Below are positions 35,066 through 46,450 of a DNA stretch of 64,000 bases, one piece after another. Within the stretch, counting starts at the first letter, position 1. Every line of letters starts with the position of its first letter. Both the position numbers and the translations under genes were made by a program. The stretch is taken from positions 498,001 through 562,000 of the forward strand of contig JAJEKV010000034.1 of NCBI GenBank assembly GCA_021234155.1, written 5' to 3'. The DNA comes from Isoetes taiwanensis (lineage: Eukaryota; Streptophyta; Lycopodiopsida; Isoetales; Isoetaceae). A model generated the notes under the pieces. That model saw nothing but the letters and a program-made list of their open reading frames with translations. It made no database searches and was not told the origin of the DNA.

Positions 35066-35226
35066 AGCTAGGTAGAGGTGCAAGCGACCAAAGCAAAGCC
35101 CAAGAGAACGCCGATGGCCAATAATGTGGAAAACTGATCTATAAGTAGGAGGGCGAGGAGATGGGGCGTCCCCATCCAAGGAATGACGGTTCTATTGCTA
35201 TCGCAATAGAACCGTGGCAATATATT
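35066..35226. repeat. Right end of the DIRS-like element: block A with terminal hairpin
   Basis: Block A repeats 28013-28140. It ends in a perfect hairpin (35186-35215): ACGGTTCTATTGC, loop TATC, GCAATAGAACCGT. Flanking AT-rich host sequence starts after about 35226. Confidence 0.88.
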
Positions 35227-35512
35227 GGTCTATAATGGTTGCATTAGTTATATTACACTATACTATATTATGTATAATATAATGGTTTGTAATCCAACAG
35301 AATGAAACAAAACCCAAACTGAGCAGAATGCAAAATATATGCATCAGGCTGCGCCACACTCTACTAGCAAGCACTCAAAAGGCAAGACACAAGAATTGAA
35401 GAGAAGAATTTGAAGAATGGAACAAGAGAGCGAATACACCTTAATTGCACAGATCATTATTTATTTCTTCCATGGAACGCTCTATACAAATAGACAATCT
35501 CTTCAAAGAATA

Positions 35513-35600
35513 GAACATAATAGAATAGAATAGAATAGAGTTTTTATCGTCCACGGAGACCAATTGGCCTATGGGACCAATTGGCCAAGAGTGAAAAAAA
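35513..35600 (-). mobile_element. LINE 3' tail with (TTCTA)n
   Basis: Read on the minus strand: ggccaattggtctccgtgga, then cgataaaaactc and about five TTCTA units. It matches the 3' end at 830-910. Only the tail is recognisable, so it is a very short 5'-truncated copy or the rest has decayed. Confidence 0.75.
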
Positions 35601-35673
35601 TTGTCGTATTCAGGTGCTCATCAATTGCTAATGAGGTAAAGAGCCGTAATTGGAAGCACTATTTTCAGATTCA

Positions 35674-36540
35674 CACGAGGTGCACCCTGGACTACCATAG
35701 TCGTCGGATCCGTCGATCCTATGACCCACATCATACATTGGGGCTTTGGGTACCTCTCGTTTCGCTTATGGTCATTTATGATTGGAGGCGCCTTTGATTT
35801 TGAAATATGAAATACGAGCTCACCTAATGGTTTTGCCTAAGATTTTAGAATATGAAATACGAGGGCTCGAACCTCTACCAAAATAACTCAATGTCCTAAT
35901 AAAACTACTTTAACTAATATACCCAATGAGCTAATGTGATTATTTTTTATCTTGAAACTATGTTTTTTTTTTTTTTTTTAACAACCCTTTTAGGGATATA
36001 TAGTTTATGGTTTCATGAATTGTGCTACATATTCTAAACGAGGTGCACCCTGGACTATCATAGTCGTCAGATCCATCGATCTTATGACCCAGATCATACC
36101 TCTCGTTTTGCTTGTGGTCATTTATGATTGGAGGTGCCTTTGATTTTCAAATATGAAATACGAGCTCGCCTAAGGTTTTGAGGTATCGAACCTGCATAAG
36201 ATTTTAGAATATGAAATACGGGGGCTCGAACCTCTACCAAAAACACTCAACGTCCTAATAAAACTACTTTAACCAATATACCCAATGAGCTAGTATAAGT
36301 ATTTTATATTTTGAGTTATTTTTTATAACAATCTATTCAATCGTTTTAGGGGTATATAGTCTATGGTTTCAGGAATTGTTATTTTTACATTCATATCGAA
36401 TCCCCCTAGACCCCCTTGTTATTGTGCTACATATTCTAAACGTGGTGCCTCTGGACTACCACAGTCGTCGGATCTATCGATCCTATGACCCAGATCGTAT
36501 GTCGCGGCCTTTGGGCACCTCTCGTTTCGCTTATAGTCAT
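35674..36540 (-). repeat. Tandem SINE-like units (2-3 copies)
   Basis: The block gaggtgcaccctggactacc ... gatcctatgacccac occurs at about 35674, 36036 and 36440. Between them lie two minus-strand copies of the SINE-like repeat of 2767-3090, with B boxes at 35863-35873 and 36222-36232 and A boxes at 35922-35934 and 36281-36293. The unit period is about 360-400 bases. Confidence 0.8.
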
Positions 36541-36557
36541 TCACACAACTATTGCTC

Positions 36558-36980
36558 CTACACAACCATTACTCCTACACCTATAATTAAAATCCCCCTA
36601 AAACCCCCTTTGGTTTGGGTGCATATTTGCACGGGGGGTGACTCCGGGCATCAAGAGCTGTTGGATGGGTATATTTGCCAGTTATTCCTCGATCTAGACC
36701 ATAGATAGGAATCCTCGTTTATGGAGTAGACCATAGATAGGAATCCTCGTTTATGGAGTATGCTTGTACAAGTTTTAGTATACTGTATAATGAGGTTTCA
36801 AAATACTATAAGGTTTGAGGCAATGTACTAAATGGGGTTGATTTCGTACATGTATTATTTGACTTTGGGGAATATAAAAGAGGCTCTCGCTGCCCTACGT
36901 TAGCCCCCGTGTGAATATGCGCTCAAACCAAAGGGGGTAGGGGGATTTTAATTATAAGTGTAGGAGTAATGGTTGTGTAG
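36558..36980. repeat. Fold-back element with ~80-bp arms
   Basis: 36558-36640 (ctacacaaccattactccta ... gggtgcatatttgc) is the reverse complement, with few changes, of 36903-36980. The ~260-base centre holds a 32-bp perfect tandem duplication (36696-36727 and 36728-36759, agaccatagataggaatcct...). Right after it lies a GGGCCCcttcGGGCC hairpin followed by an A run. No coding is visible. It could be a fold-back MITE. Confidence 0.85.
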
Positions 36981-39933
36981 AAAAAAATTTGGGCCCCTTC
37001 GGGCCTTAAAAAAAATATTGTTGATATTAAATATAAGAAAAGTTGAGAAAAGTGCAATAGAACAACAACGTTACAATATGAGACTTGAATCCAAGGTATC
37101 CTTACAAAACCATAGTGCCTATATCTTGTAAAACTATACTAATCTATATGTTTGCCAAATAAGGATGAACGACCTTTGTGCACAAAGTGAACAATTGTTG
37201 AAGCTGTGACAAAAGCAAGGCTTGGCCATATATTTTTTCGTTTGTTTTGTGACAGTCGTTTCTTTCTCAGAGCTCCTAGCAACATTTCGGTCTTTTCTCA
37301 TACTTATTGGAAATAATCTGAATTTCCTTTGCTGCTCTAATTGGTTTGGGCTTAATCTTAAACATTTCCACATAAATTTCTTTTAGTTATTGATCTTCCA
37401 GTTTGAAGAGCTCAGCCAGTTCTGTGGCTACTTAGCCTGCTTGCTTAGTCACTTTTGGTCAGTTTTCTATCCCTGTGCGATTCTTAATCCTGCATATCTG
37501 GCCCTGTGTGATTTTTAACCCTGCATATCCGGCCTCAGCCTGATCAATCGGTTCCTGATCTCTGCATATCCGGACTCAGCTTGATCGATCAACTTCTGGG
37601 CAGGTATCGACAGATTTGGCTCCTTAGGGTTGCCCGATTTATGCTTTCCCTCTCTCTAAGATTCTTTCGCCTAGCCAATTTTTTAGTATGGCTTTTTCTT
37701 TTTTTATAGTTAGTTTTCTAATCATATCCTTTTTTTCACCCATAGCACAAGATATTTACTTATTTTTTAAAATATCCTCTAACATTAGGGACTTCATCTT
37801 TTTTGGTGATGCTTTGAGAGTGCCACTTCGAATTGCTCATTGCAATGTCCCATGCCCTCTGTATAGTTAAAAAATTTCAAGCAGTGCTGAGGGGGCAAGG
37901 CAATGGTATCTGTTTCATGTTGTGGTAGCTTATGGGATATTGTTGCCCAAATTTCTAAATCTTGGTGTAAAGTCAAATTTCCAAATTTTCTTTCATGACA
38001 ATAGATCTTCCATATAGTCCAAACTAGTCCAAATTTTTGTCTCCAATCTCGTCAGGTTTCAGAATGCAAATAGGAATATTGACTGGCTAACAGTTCGTTT
38101 TTGGATATGTCTTCTTCATTGTTGCCATCTCTCTCTATTTTCAAATAGTCACAAAACCTGAACTCTATTTTTTTTATCATTGAGCTTGTGCCCAACTAAT
38201 AAGTGATTGCCACATCTCCTTTAGATGAACTGTTAGATTATCTCATGGTATTTGGCTTTTTTCATGAGTTATGGGGTTATGCCATGGGTTTTCAACAGCT
38301 TTCATTAGTTCTTCTGAGATTTGCAGGTCGATTTGTCATCTCCTTTGTTAGTATATTCCTCTTGTTTATGAATGTTTCTTGGGGCGAAGATTTTGATCCA
38401 GATTGTTTAACTGATGGGTTTTTCTTTAAGACGCACTTGCATTTATTTTTCCTTTGCCCTCTTTTATACACAACATTGTGTGGGCTTTGCACTATAAACA
38501 AAGATTACCATAATTTATTTCCTATTGGAGCCGTAGTCAATCCTTTTTTCATTAAGTTAGTTGGGATTGTAAGTCCTTTCCTATCTATTTCAATAAAATA
38601 TCTTAGGAAGATATGACTTCTAGATTAAAAATTTAGGTAGATAGGATTGTTCCTTTGTGGATCCATGCCTATATTGATGTTATTCTTGAGGTTTTATTTT
38701 GTTATTAACGATGGGATCATTTCTTTCCATCTATCATGATTTCTATGATTTTTCTCATGATCCTTTTGGTTTTAGATATCTTTGCCTCTTCATCTTAGAC
38801 TAGCTAGGCACTTCTGTTGATTTCTTTGCGTCCAGGAGTCTTTGCGCGCTGATAACATTACTTTTGGTCTCCACAGTATCTACACTGTTAACATTTGACT
38901 TTTGGCCTCCATAGTATCTAGGTATTAATTTTTAGTCTCCACAATATCTAAGTATCTGTAATTCTCTTATATAGGGCTGTTGACTTGACAAGTTCTGAAT
39001 ATTCTCTAATATGGGCTCCCATGCAACAAGTTTTTGCCACATTATCTTCATTACTAATCCTTGGTGTGATATTTTTTAGGGTTCATATTTCGTTTACTTA
39101 TTATCTCTCATTTAACAAAACCGCTCTGTCGTTGAGGCCAACACCGAGATTTGAATATTTATTTTATCTTCATCATTGGATTTGACATCGACTTTCGTGG
39201 TTCTTGAAAGTTAACTCCATGGGTTCTACTTGAATAGTCGTAATTCTCTTTTTCCAGGATCGGTCTATGCTCTCATGATTAACTTTCTTTGTTCTTATAT
39301 TCCTGATTTCAGGACATTGAGTTACCTACTTTCAAATTCTGCCTTGCTACATTAGCCTTGTTTCTAGACCCTTGTAGCAACAAATTTTTGCCCCCTAAGC
39401 CATGTGGTCATTAAATTGCTTTACTAAGTTGTTTGCCTTTCAATTAAGCAATTTTTAGCATGGTTTAGGATCAAATATCAATTCTACAACCATATTTATC
39501 AAACAATTTCCCAGATTTGGTCTTGCAGCATCGAGTGCTTAGGTTCGACTCTGCAACCATTTATCAGACAATTTCCTAAATTGGATCTTGTGGCATTGGG
39601 TGCTTAGGTAGCTTTACCCTTGAATACTATATTTTTCTCTTCTTCAACCACCATATCATATTTGTGTGGAAAAATAAGAATACTTTGTCCTTTCTCCATT
39701 GCCTACAAACTGCAAGTCTGCAACCTTGTTTGATCATGCATCCTCTGGTTTATTCAAACATCTTGAAGTCGCATTTAATTAAAGTGGGTCACATGCTATT
39801 TCCACTTTTTTTTGGAACCCTGTTTTTTTACACAAAAAGGATGACGGAGAAGTTTTCAGCCTCTATAACTATTCAAAATTTGACTATTTCTGTGTTAGGT
39901 TGGGTCCAAGCATTCTATATCTTTCCCCCTGTT
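36981..39933. other. No recognisable gene
   Basis: AT-rich and pyrimidine-rich. The longest ORF (38203-38616, + strand) is hydrophobic but T-rich and without family motifs; I treat it as chance. Around 38860-38950 three degenerate copies of a 'tttt.g.ctcca.agtatcta' unit occur in tandem. Confidence 0.45.
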
Positions 39934-40674
39934 TTCTCGGATCGCGAGTCGAGAACACCAAGAATACAACTCAAACTAAGGAATTTTATTGCACATTGAA
40001 AACAAAGTTGTAGTTGAAAAAGAATTTTTATTAATAAATTAAATAGTTACAATGTATTTTACATCGGACGCAAGGACCATGGCGGTCTTGCTGTCACTAC
40101 AGTTACATCATCATGGTATGTGGTCCACCTTACAGGAAGAATGTGCTTGGTTTCTTCTTGTCGTCTATAAGCTTTGGGGGCAACCTGAAGAACGTGAAAT
40201 GCCTCACGAGGAGGTGCCTCGTGAGCCACCCGTTGGCCTGTCCAACCTATTTCTCCACCCTCCTCTTGCATCTTTTCATCAATCGCCGGGTCGAATATGC
40301 TCGTTCCCCAACCTCCGTGGATGTCATGCATGCAAGATGCATTGAGCTTTCTAGAGTTGCGAAATGTTCTTCCTCTCTTCCTCATCCTTTGAGGTCCCAT
40401 AGCATCTGCAATCACGAGCAAGCTTACCCTAAAGCCCTGGTAAGAGTGTAGCTTGAGCAGGATCTGTGCCATGTGTTGGGCCACGTAGAACAAAGAGAGT
40501 CCATGATTAACAATTACAGTGCCATTAGTCATGAGTAACGAAGAAAAGGATGCAGAATTCAAAACAGATTGGAGAGCATTCATTCCATGTAGCTGCATCC
40601 AATCACACAAAGAAGCATACAAACGGTCTCATCATTGGGACAAGCAGTGTTTTTCTCGACTCGCGAGTCGAGAA
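39934..40674. repeat. Pair of 22-bp palindromes 719 bp apart
   Basis: 40653-40674 is a perfect 22-base palindrome (TTCTCGACTCG followed by its complement). 39934-39955 is the same with two changes in the left arm. Adjacent bases (gtgtt/aacac) extend the similarity in inverted orientation, as expected for the ends of a small element or for paired protein-binding sites. The interval holds a minus-strand ORF. Confidence 0.75.
40059..40622 (-). CDS. Hypothetical protein, 187 codons
   Basis: The longest minus-strand ORF in this part of the window, lying wholly between the two 22-bp palindromes. It is mixed in composition: an N-terminal part with LQSVLNSASFSSLLMTNGTV, a basic centre (GPQRMRKRGRTFRNSRK) and an acidic stretch DPAIDEKMQEEGGEIGW. 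I recognise no family, signal peptide or membrane segment. It may be coding sequence of a small mobile element, or chance. The start used is the first ATG. Confidence 0.3.
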   Translation of the reverse strand: MYASLCDWMQLHGMNALQSVLNSASFSSLLMTNGTVIVNHGLSLFYVAQHMAQILLKLHSYQGFRVSLLVIADAMGPQRMRKRGRTFRNSRKLNASCMHDIHGGWGTSIFDPAIDEKMQEEGGEIGWTGQRVAHEAPPREAFHVLQVAPKAYRRQEETKHILPVRWTTYHDDVTVVTARPPWSLRPM

Positions 40675-40748
40675 AGGCTCTAGAAAATCAATGTACAAAA
40701 TTTTTCATTATAGAATATAGTACAATTGTTCATGTTTCTTTGAAAAGT

Positions 40749-40990
40749 TCACAATTTCTCGTCCATAGCCCTCATGATCGCGCTGCTCTCCGGGTCAACT
40801 TGCTTGAGGTTCGGATAGTTCCTAATCACATCGGCCACAAGAATGGAAAATAGGAATTTCGCCAACACCGGAACGAGATTGTAAGACAACCACTTATCCA
40901 TTTCATGCTCTTCTGGTCGATAACTCTTTGCAATGATTGTATTGTCCGAGTTATGATAGCACTTGTAGGCGATGTATATTGTATTTGATT
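40749..40990 (-). CDS. Unrecognised short ORF or gene end
   Basis: The frame is open from a stop at about 40991 to TGA at 40749-40751. It includes an internal ATG giving MDKWLSYNLVPVLAKFLFSI, followed by LVADVIRNYPNLKQVDPESS and AIMRAMDEKL. The balance of charged and hydrophobic residues looks like genuine protein, perhaps the last exon of a gene or element ORF. It lies just outside the right palindrome, on the same strand as the 187-codon ORF. No family recognised. Confidence 0.35.
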
Positions 40991-42343
40991 ATGATGTTAC
41001 CTGGATTATGCTACACTTCGAGATGGTTATGTTATATGTGATGTTTATGAAGTGCTCATGTATTAGGCACTTCCTTAGCTAGGTCTATCCCAAGGAAGAT
41101 AGGATGAATCACACATCTATTCCTCCCACGTCAGATTCTTCACCATCAAGAGTCTGGTGTCAGATAGGCAGGAGAGAATCTCCTGTCCATATACGGACGG
41201 GATCGTATACGAGTAGGGGGGTTACAATGGTATCAAAGCAATGATCTTAATAGACCAAGATCGAGCACTTACCATCTCCTAGTAGTAAATAAGTGGTTCT
41301 ATAAATTTAATCTTGGAGTTAAAATCCCAAGCCAGAACCACGAATAGCAGGAAACCCTTTAAAACTAAGAGTATTTGTAAATAGCTAGGGGTAGTTGTAA
41401 AGAACTAATATTTAGCTGAACTGATAGGACTCACATACAATTTTTTTTCAAATACAATTTTTAGCCAAAATTTACCAGACCACTCACAACATGTGCGAAT
41501 GTCCCTTTTAAAAATTTTAAACTGTCCTCTGGTACATAATATGATTGATTGCACTATTTTACACCTTGAAGACATCAAAATTTGATTCTGTTAATAATTG
41601 AGCTTAAAATCATTAGTTAAGCTAGAATACCATCTTAAAACTTTCAGAATGATCAAGAATCACCCAATTTGATATGTTATGAGTGGCATTGACCGTTGAC
41701 CCTTTTTTTAGCTCAAAGTTCCTTGTGGTAATTGAGAGATTTGGACCTCGAATATGTTATGAGTGGCGTTGACCCATTGACCCTTTTTTAGGTCAAAGTT
41801 TCTTGTTTTAATTGAGAGATTTGGACCTCGAACCTCTTGGCAATAGGTTTATACCTTACCAGCATGCCAAGAGCACCATAATAGTACTTTGATCCTCATT
41901 CTTTATATAGAGTAGAAAGAGATTTGGACCCTTGACTCCTTGGCTCCTAGCCAACTGTACTTGCCATTTGAAATAATGTAATAATAAATGTAATAAACAA
42001 TAATGTATGCCCTTCTTTTAAGAGTATAAGCAGGATTGGAACCTTCAAATGTAAACCATTACCTTGGTGTGCCGATGTGTTACACCTCGTGTATTGAGTT
42101 ACGGTGGACATCACAATATATTTATATAGGAATGAATGGGCAATTAAAGCCCTGATTAATTGGCTTGAGGGCAAAAAATTTTGCCTACCAATCCTAAACC
42201 AAAATATCTATTAATTGTAGTAAGATATGGTAAGTGTACATAGATGATAATATGTCCTAACTGTACATATGAGTTATGTTAGGACTGGCCAATAGAAAGG
42301 TGTGAAATTTTGAACTTATGTATAAAACTGTTAAGTGATATAA
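40991..42343. other. Non-coding, with short duplications and tRNA-like scraps
   Basis: An ~80-bp tandem duplication (41671-41750 and 41751-41834) carries atgttatgagtgg and gagagatttggacctcgaa. On the minus strand, B-box-like words (ggttcgaggtcc near 41828; ggttccaatcc near 42040) suggest old SINE heads. No complete tRNA or gene. Confidence 0.45.
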
Positions 42344-42392
42344 TTTTTGGGTTGCCCCTAGGGGGGCAATCCCTTGTTTATGTGGGTTTTTG

Positions 42393-42432
42393 GCATATTC
42401 ATGGTATATGCTAGCATATACCTAGAATATGC
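42393..42432. repeat. Subterminal hairpin
   Basis: GCATATTCATGGTATAT, loop GCTAGC, ATATACCTAGAATATGC: 17-base arms with two mismatches. Same position relative to the element end as at 20394-20433. Confidence 0.88.
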
Positions 42433-42543
42433 CAAAAACTGCTAAAAACCTGCTGTAAGCTGTAAATGCTCGGTCATGCCTGTTGCCAGGCGGCTGCTGT
42501 GCATACCGGCTAACCGGAAGTTAGGATGCATGGAGGCCATCGG

Positions 42544-42840
42544 CATTAAGATTGCATTGTTACTGCCAGAGCTCGGCAGAGAGAGGGCGAATCCAGGCTT
42601 TCTCTTGGAGAGCGGAATATTACTCTCTACAAATTTATCATACCCGTGTCCGCCATAGCCCAAATGCAATTGGATCTGCTGACCCAAATTTCGTGGAAAG
42701 GTTCTGGGTTTCCTTCAAATAGGGTAATTGGAAGCGGAACTAATTTGGATTCATCAAGATTTCAGTTTTTGATTGCAGATCGGCTAAATGTGAACGCCCA
42801 AAATGTGCATGCTTATATTGTGGGACCGCGGGGATCCGAT
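42544..42840 (+). pseudogene. L-lactate dehydrogenase gene fragment
   Basis: The + frame reads DCIVTARARQREGESRLSL, GERNITLYKFIIP, then LLTQISWKGSGFPSNRVIGS and GTNLDSSRFQFLIADRLNVN, ending AQNVHAYIVG. This matches the middle of plant LDH: the substrate-loop region (ARQ...GESR), the stretch before the active site (GSGTNLDSSRF, containing the D and R of the catalytic relay) and the run-up to the catalytic-His motif GEHGDS, which is destroyed here (PRGSDRSF, then stop). The usual VSNPVD segment is garbled. Full LDH is about 350 residues; only ~95 are present, with no intact start. It starts about 150 bases inside the element end, which suggests capture of a host exon. Confidence 0.88.
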
Positions 42841-44828
42841 AGAAGCTTCTAGCGATGGTCTTTGCATTTCAAAGGTGTGTGTAAAGTTTTCAGATCCAGC
42901 GATTCACTTTTATGCTTTGTTACGTAACAAGTTCAAGCCATGTAATCATGTGTTATTCGGATCATACGGTTGATGCGAGCTTAGGTCTGCAACCGCGAAC
43001 CTTTTTAGGATGGATAGACTCGAGAAATCCAAACAACCTCGCTTATAAAAGTTCTCTAAATGTAAGGGGCTGTACCGCGGTGTATGTGTGTGTGTGCTTG
43101 ATTCTTGAAAGCTTGCGGAAGGGGAGTTTATCCGTGTCCACAGATCGTAGAAGGAATTCATACGGTTAGGCAGCTCTTAAAAGCTACGGGGATTCTTTGC
43201 CCTTCTCAAGATTTTTTTGCTAATTCATACATCATCACGCACTGCAGAGGAATCCGGTAATGATTTCAACAGTATAAAGAGCTGGTCCTACATGTTACAT
43301 ACGTGTCTCATTTCAAGAATGTATCTTTGACCTCCAAATATAGCTTCAAAATTCATGTAGATTCTGAGGCGGTATCTGGATATTTGAAATGAGCGAGTTT
43401 GCTAATATTGAGCTCTCTTTTGCAGCTTCTAAGTCTTGGCTAATCTATTTTGTTTATATAGCTGGAAGCATCTACTTAAGATTCAAGCATAATTACCTTC
43501 CTACTCCTGATATCTTGCAGGACCATATTCGTATACTCTCCTTATTCTCAAGCAACTTGATTTTTTTTATGAGAAATCAAGAAACAGAACAAATGCCCTT
43601 TTCAGATTACTTTTTCAATCTGCTAAAGTGTTACCATAGATGACACATGTTGTTATCGAAGCTAGAATATTTGCTTGGAGCAGCTCTAGGTGCACAAGCT
43701 CTTCTTAGGTAACATGTGAACAGCCCAACCATTTTAGAAAGGATGCATGAAAGAAATAAGATGTTGATGCAACTTAACTATTCTTTTTCTTGGCGGTATG
43801 GAATGCCAACCTTGCATGATACTAAGGATATTGATTATGGTAGCTTAGGATGATGGTTTACCTGACCCGAAAAGGTGAGCTCATTTTTATTCTCTGTTCT
43901 TTTGTATTTGATCTCAGCGTTCCTTCTTTCTTTTATTTATCCTCATTGATGAATTCATTGATTGGCTATGCATTCCGATTATTTGGAAAATAATACAGTG
44001 CCAATGAGAATCGGGTTCCTATTTTGTAGATCGACATGGTGAACATTTGGTAGACGGATGCATGCGCACATATATAGTGCTAAAAAATATATAGTGCTAA
44101 AAAATAAAAATATGGCTCTTAATTTCTGGTATTTTCTTATAGAAGGGACCTTTTGTTTTCTGTTTTTCTACAATGCTTAAAGATAATCTTTGCACCCTGT
44201 GCATATTTTTAGCTAGGGCAAATCAATTATAGCAGAGATGATCTATATTGGAGGTCATATTGGATGGAGACTTCATTCTTCCAAGATAGTCATTCTTTGG
44301 TGCGACCATAGAAGTAATAATCTATGCATGTTGGAAGAGATGCAGAGTGTTCTATTGGCAACGTGCAATGCTTTGTTTCTTTAAGATCTGAATTAATTCC
44401 TTTGGTGCGGAAAGAACAAACAAAGGGCAGCGCATGTAATCAATAATCTACCATTGATTTTTGGCGTTTTGATGTGCAATTAAATTTGAAGATTGCATCA
44501 AGTGGCATTATAGAGGTGAATAATGATTCTTTCTTGCCTCTGTTTAAGAAATTTGGAGATAAAGATTGTTGAGCAAGATATGTACAAAGACCACTGTTGC
44601 GTATTTTGCAGTGATGGAACGTTGCATTTGCCTGACTTTTTCATTCAAATAAAAATGTAACTTACCATTTCCGTCTTTGCTCTTTTGAACAAATTAAAGA
44701 TAATATGGGATAAGATGGTATAATCTTACTATTTAAAAGCATACAAGACAAATATTAGTCCAAAGTTGGATGCTCGACCATCGAATTTAATTTATGATTT
44801 CTCACATTTCTCACATACTACAAACAAG
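42841..44828. other. No recognisable gene
   Basis: A few short ORFs (for example 43389-43643, + strand) without known motifs. If the 42344-47604 element is real this is its interior. Confidence 0.4.
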
Positions 44829-45007
44829 TTGTCTATAACAATTTTCTTCATTAGCTTGCATCTATAAGCTTGAGATAGATAAACTAACAACTACCATTAT
44901 GCTTGTCTATAACAATTTTCTTCATGCACTTGCATGTGACCATTATGCTTGTCTATAACAATTTTCTTCATTCCCTTGCATGTATAAGCTTGAGATAGAT
45001 AAACTGT
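44829..45007. repeat. Three short tandem units
   Basis: ttgtctataacaattttctt starts at 44829, 44903 and 44949. The first and third units also share gcttgagatagataaact. Confidence 0.9.
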
Positions 45008-45063
45008 TGATATTGAACTTTGATGTGTACAACTAAAAATTAGATGCCTATGTGGGGTTTGTG

Positions 45064-45103
45064 GCATATCCTAGGTATATGCTGGAATATACCTAGGATA
45101 TGC
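45064..45103. repeat. Perfect 17-bp-arm inverted repeat
   Basis: GCATATCCTAGGTATAT, loop GCTGGA, ATATACCTAGGATATGC. The preceding tatgtgggg and the following tggtgactgct show it is a third, end-truncated copy of the hairpin-ended element terminus, in the same orientation as 42344. Confidence 0.93.
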
Positions 45104-46446
45104 TGGTGACTGCTCCAAACCCATTGTTCCCTATAAACTAGCGGTCTCGTGCATTCTAGATCGCAAACTTTGACCTAACTTTGTTGTTTTACAAACAGAG
45201 TTTGACTTAGCTGCCACATTGTCTGCCACTCCCTATTACCAGGGTATCTAGTATAAGTTCCACCAGGGCTAGAGTCTAGAGATGTCCAAGTCGTTCCATA
45301 TGAAGGATACTGGACCCTCAAACCAACCTTTTCTAGGATCTAGAGCATCTCCAGAACATCATGAAGGCTTCGTAAAACAAAGCTAAGCTCATGCCAAACT
45401 ACATTACTATAGACTTTGATGGCTCAGTCAGAGACTTCTCAGTTAATATTGCCTAAGGCATCTTCCTTGCTTTTAGAGTTTACAATGTTGTAGGTGGACC
45501 TTTCAACCAGCCTATCGGCCTTGAGCCTTAGGCTTTAGGATAGATGAGCACTGCTTTTGGAGTATGAAGCCAGAGTTATAGAAGAGCAAGAGGCATTAGA
45601 CCAACTTCTTGATGACAGTACTCAGTCGATATAGAGACAAAGTGAAGAGACCGAAAGGAGGAGATCCAAGAGATGGAAGCAGAAGAACATGCATCCCTAT
45701 TAATAAAACAGATAGTGCATGTCATCGCCGGCCTATTATGAATCTTCATCGAATGGGAAAGCATACTTGTTGATCAACGACATCAAGAATCTTCTGGAGT
45801 GCCAAGCTCTAGGCTACCATATCCATGAGCTCAGACCAGCAAGAGGAGCTCGACATCTTCATCAATTTTAACACACAAGAGCTTCAAGTGGAAGAACGCA
45901 AGGCAAAAACATATATAGATAGGAATATATCAGACATAGATGCCTACCTTAGCATCATGAGCTTGGGTCAGAGCATATAATCTTCCATCAAAAGGAGAAC
46001 TCTCAACGACACGAAAGTGCATAGAAGTCAGAAGGAAGGCCACCACAATTTCACAGCCTAGCAGCTTAAGCGGACCTCGAGCATCCATGACGAGCTCCCA
46101 GCTCTCTTGCATCAGTAGGAAGACCTTGACAACTTCATTGACTTCGATAACAGAAGTTCATGATGGAGGAATGAGAGGAGACACATATTAGGGAAGAAAC
46201 ATTTCCGACGTAAAGGCCTATGTCAGCATCAGGGTGCATGGGATAATTCCGTGTGCTGCACTATGGAATTGTTTGATTTTGTTTTCCATTGAGTGTGAAG
46301 GATTTCTAGTAGATTTCTACATTATCCCAGTTGCTGCACATTGTAGTGCAGTTCCACAGCAGAGTACATTCTCTGTTTTATGGTGCTACAACCAATTCAT
46401 TTTTGGCCTGAAGCCAGTTTTGTTTTCTAAGGTTAAGAGCTTGTAA
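45104..46446. other. No recognisable gene
   Basis: Contains stretches with protein-like composition (about 45545-45700, + strand: LLEYEARVIEEQEALDQLL, coiled-coil-like) broken by stops. Possibly an old retroelement gag, but no diagnostic motif supports that. Confidence 0.35.
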
Positions 46447-46450
46447 GATA

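Larger units (their letters stand above)
27176..35226 (-). mobile_element. DIRS/PAT-like tyrosine-recombinase retrotransposon
   Basis: About 8 kb, coding strand minus. Order from the right: terminal hairpin, 5' region with a minisatellite, gag-like ORF, RT, RNase H, a 'VDRFAS' domain, tyrosine recombinase, then non-coding repeats. There are no LTRs and no DDE integrase. Block A (35066-35200) recurs at 28013-28140, and block B ('attcctaggatgggtcc.gat', 27262-27292) recurs at 28148-28186 directly next to the internal A copy. On the coding strand this gives A ... ORFs ... B A ... B, the split direct repeat layout known for PAT/Ngaro elements. The region is visibly richer in G and C than its flanks. 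Stops and frameshifts indicate an inactive copy. Boundaries are approximate because these elements make no target duplication. Confidence 0.85.

Noticed and set aside
38203-38616. 137-codon hydrophobic ORF on the + strand
   Set aside because: T-rich sequence yields Phe/Leu-rich open frames by chance; no domain, no splice context and no related copy.
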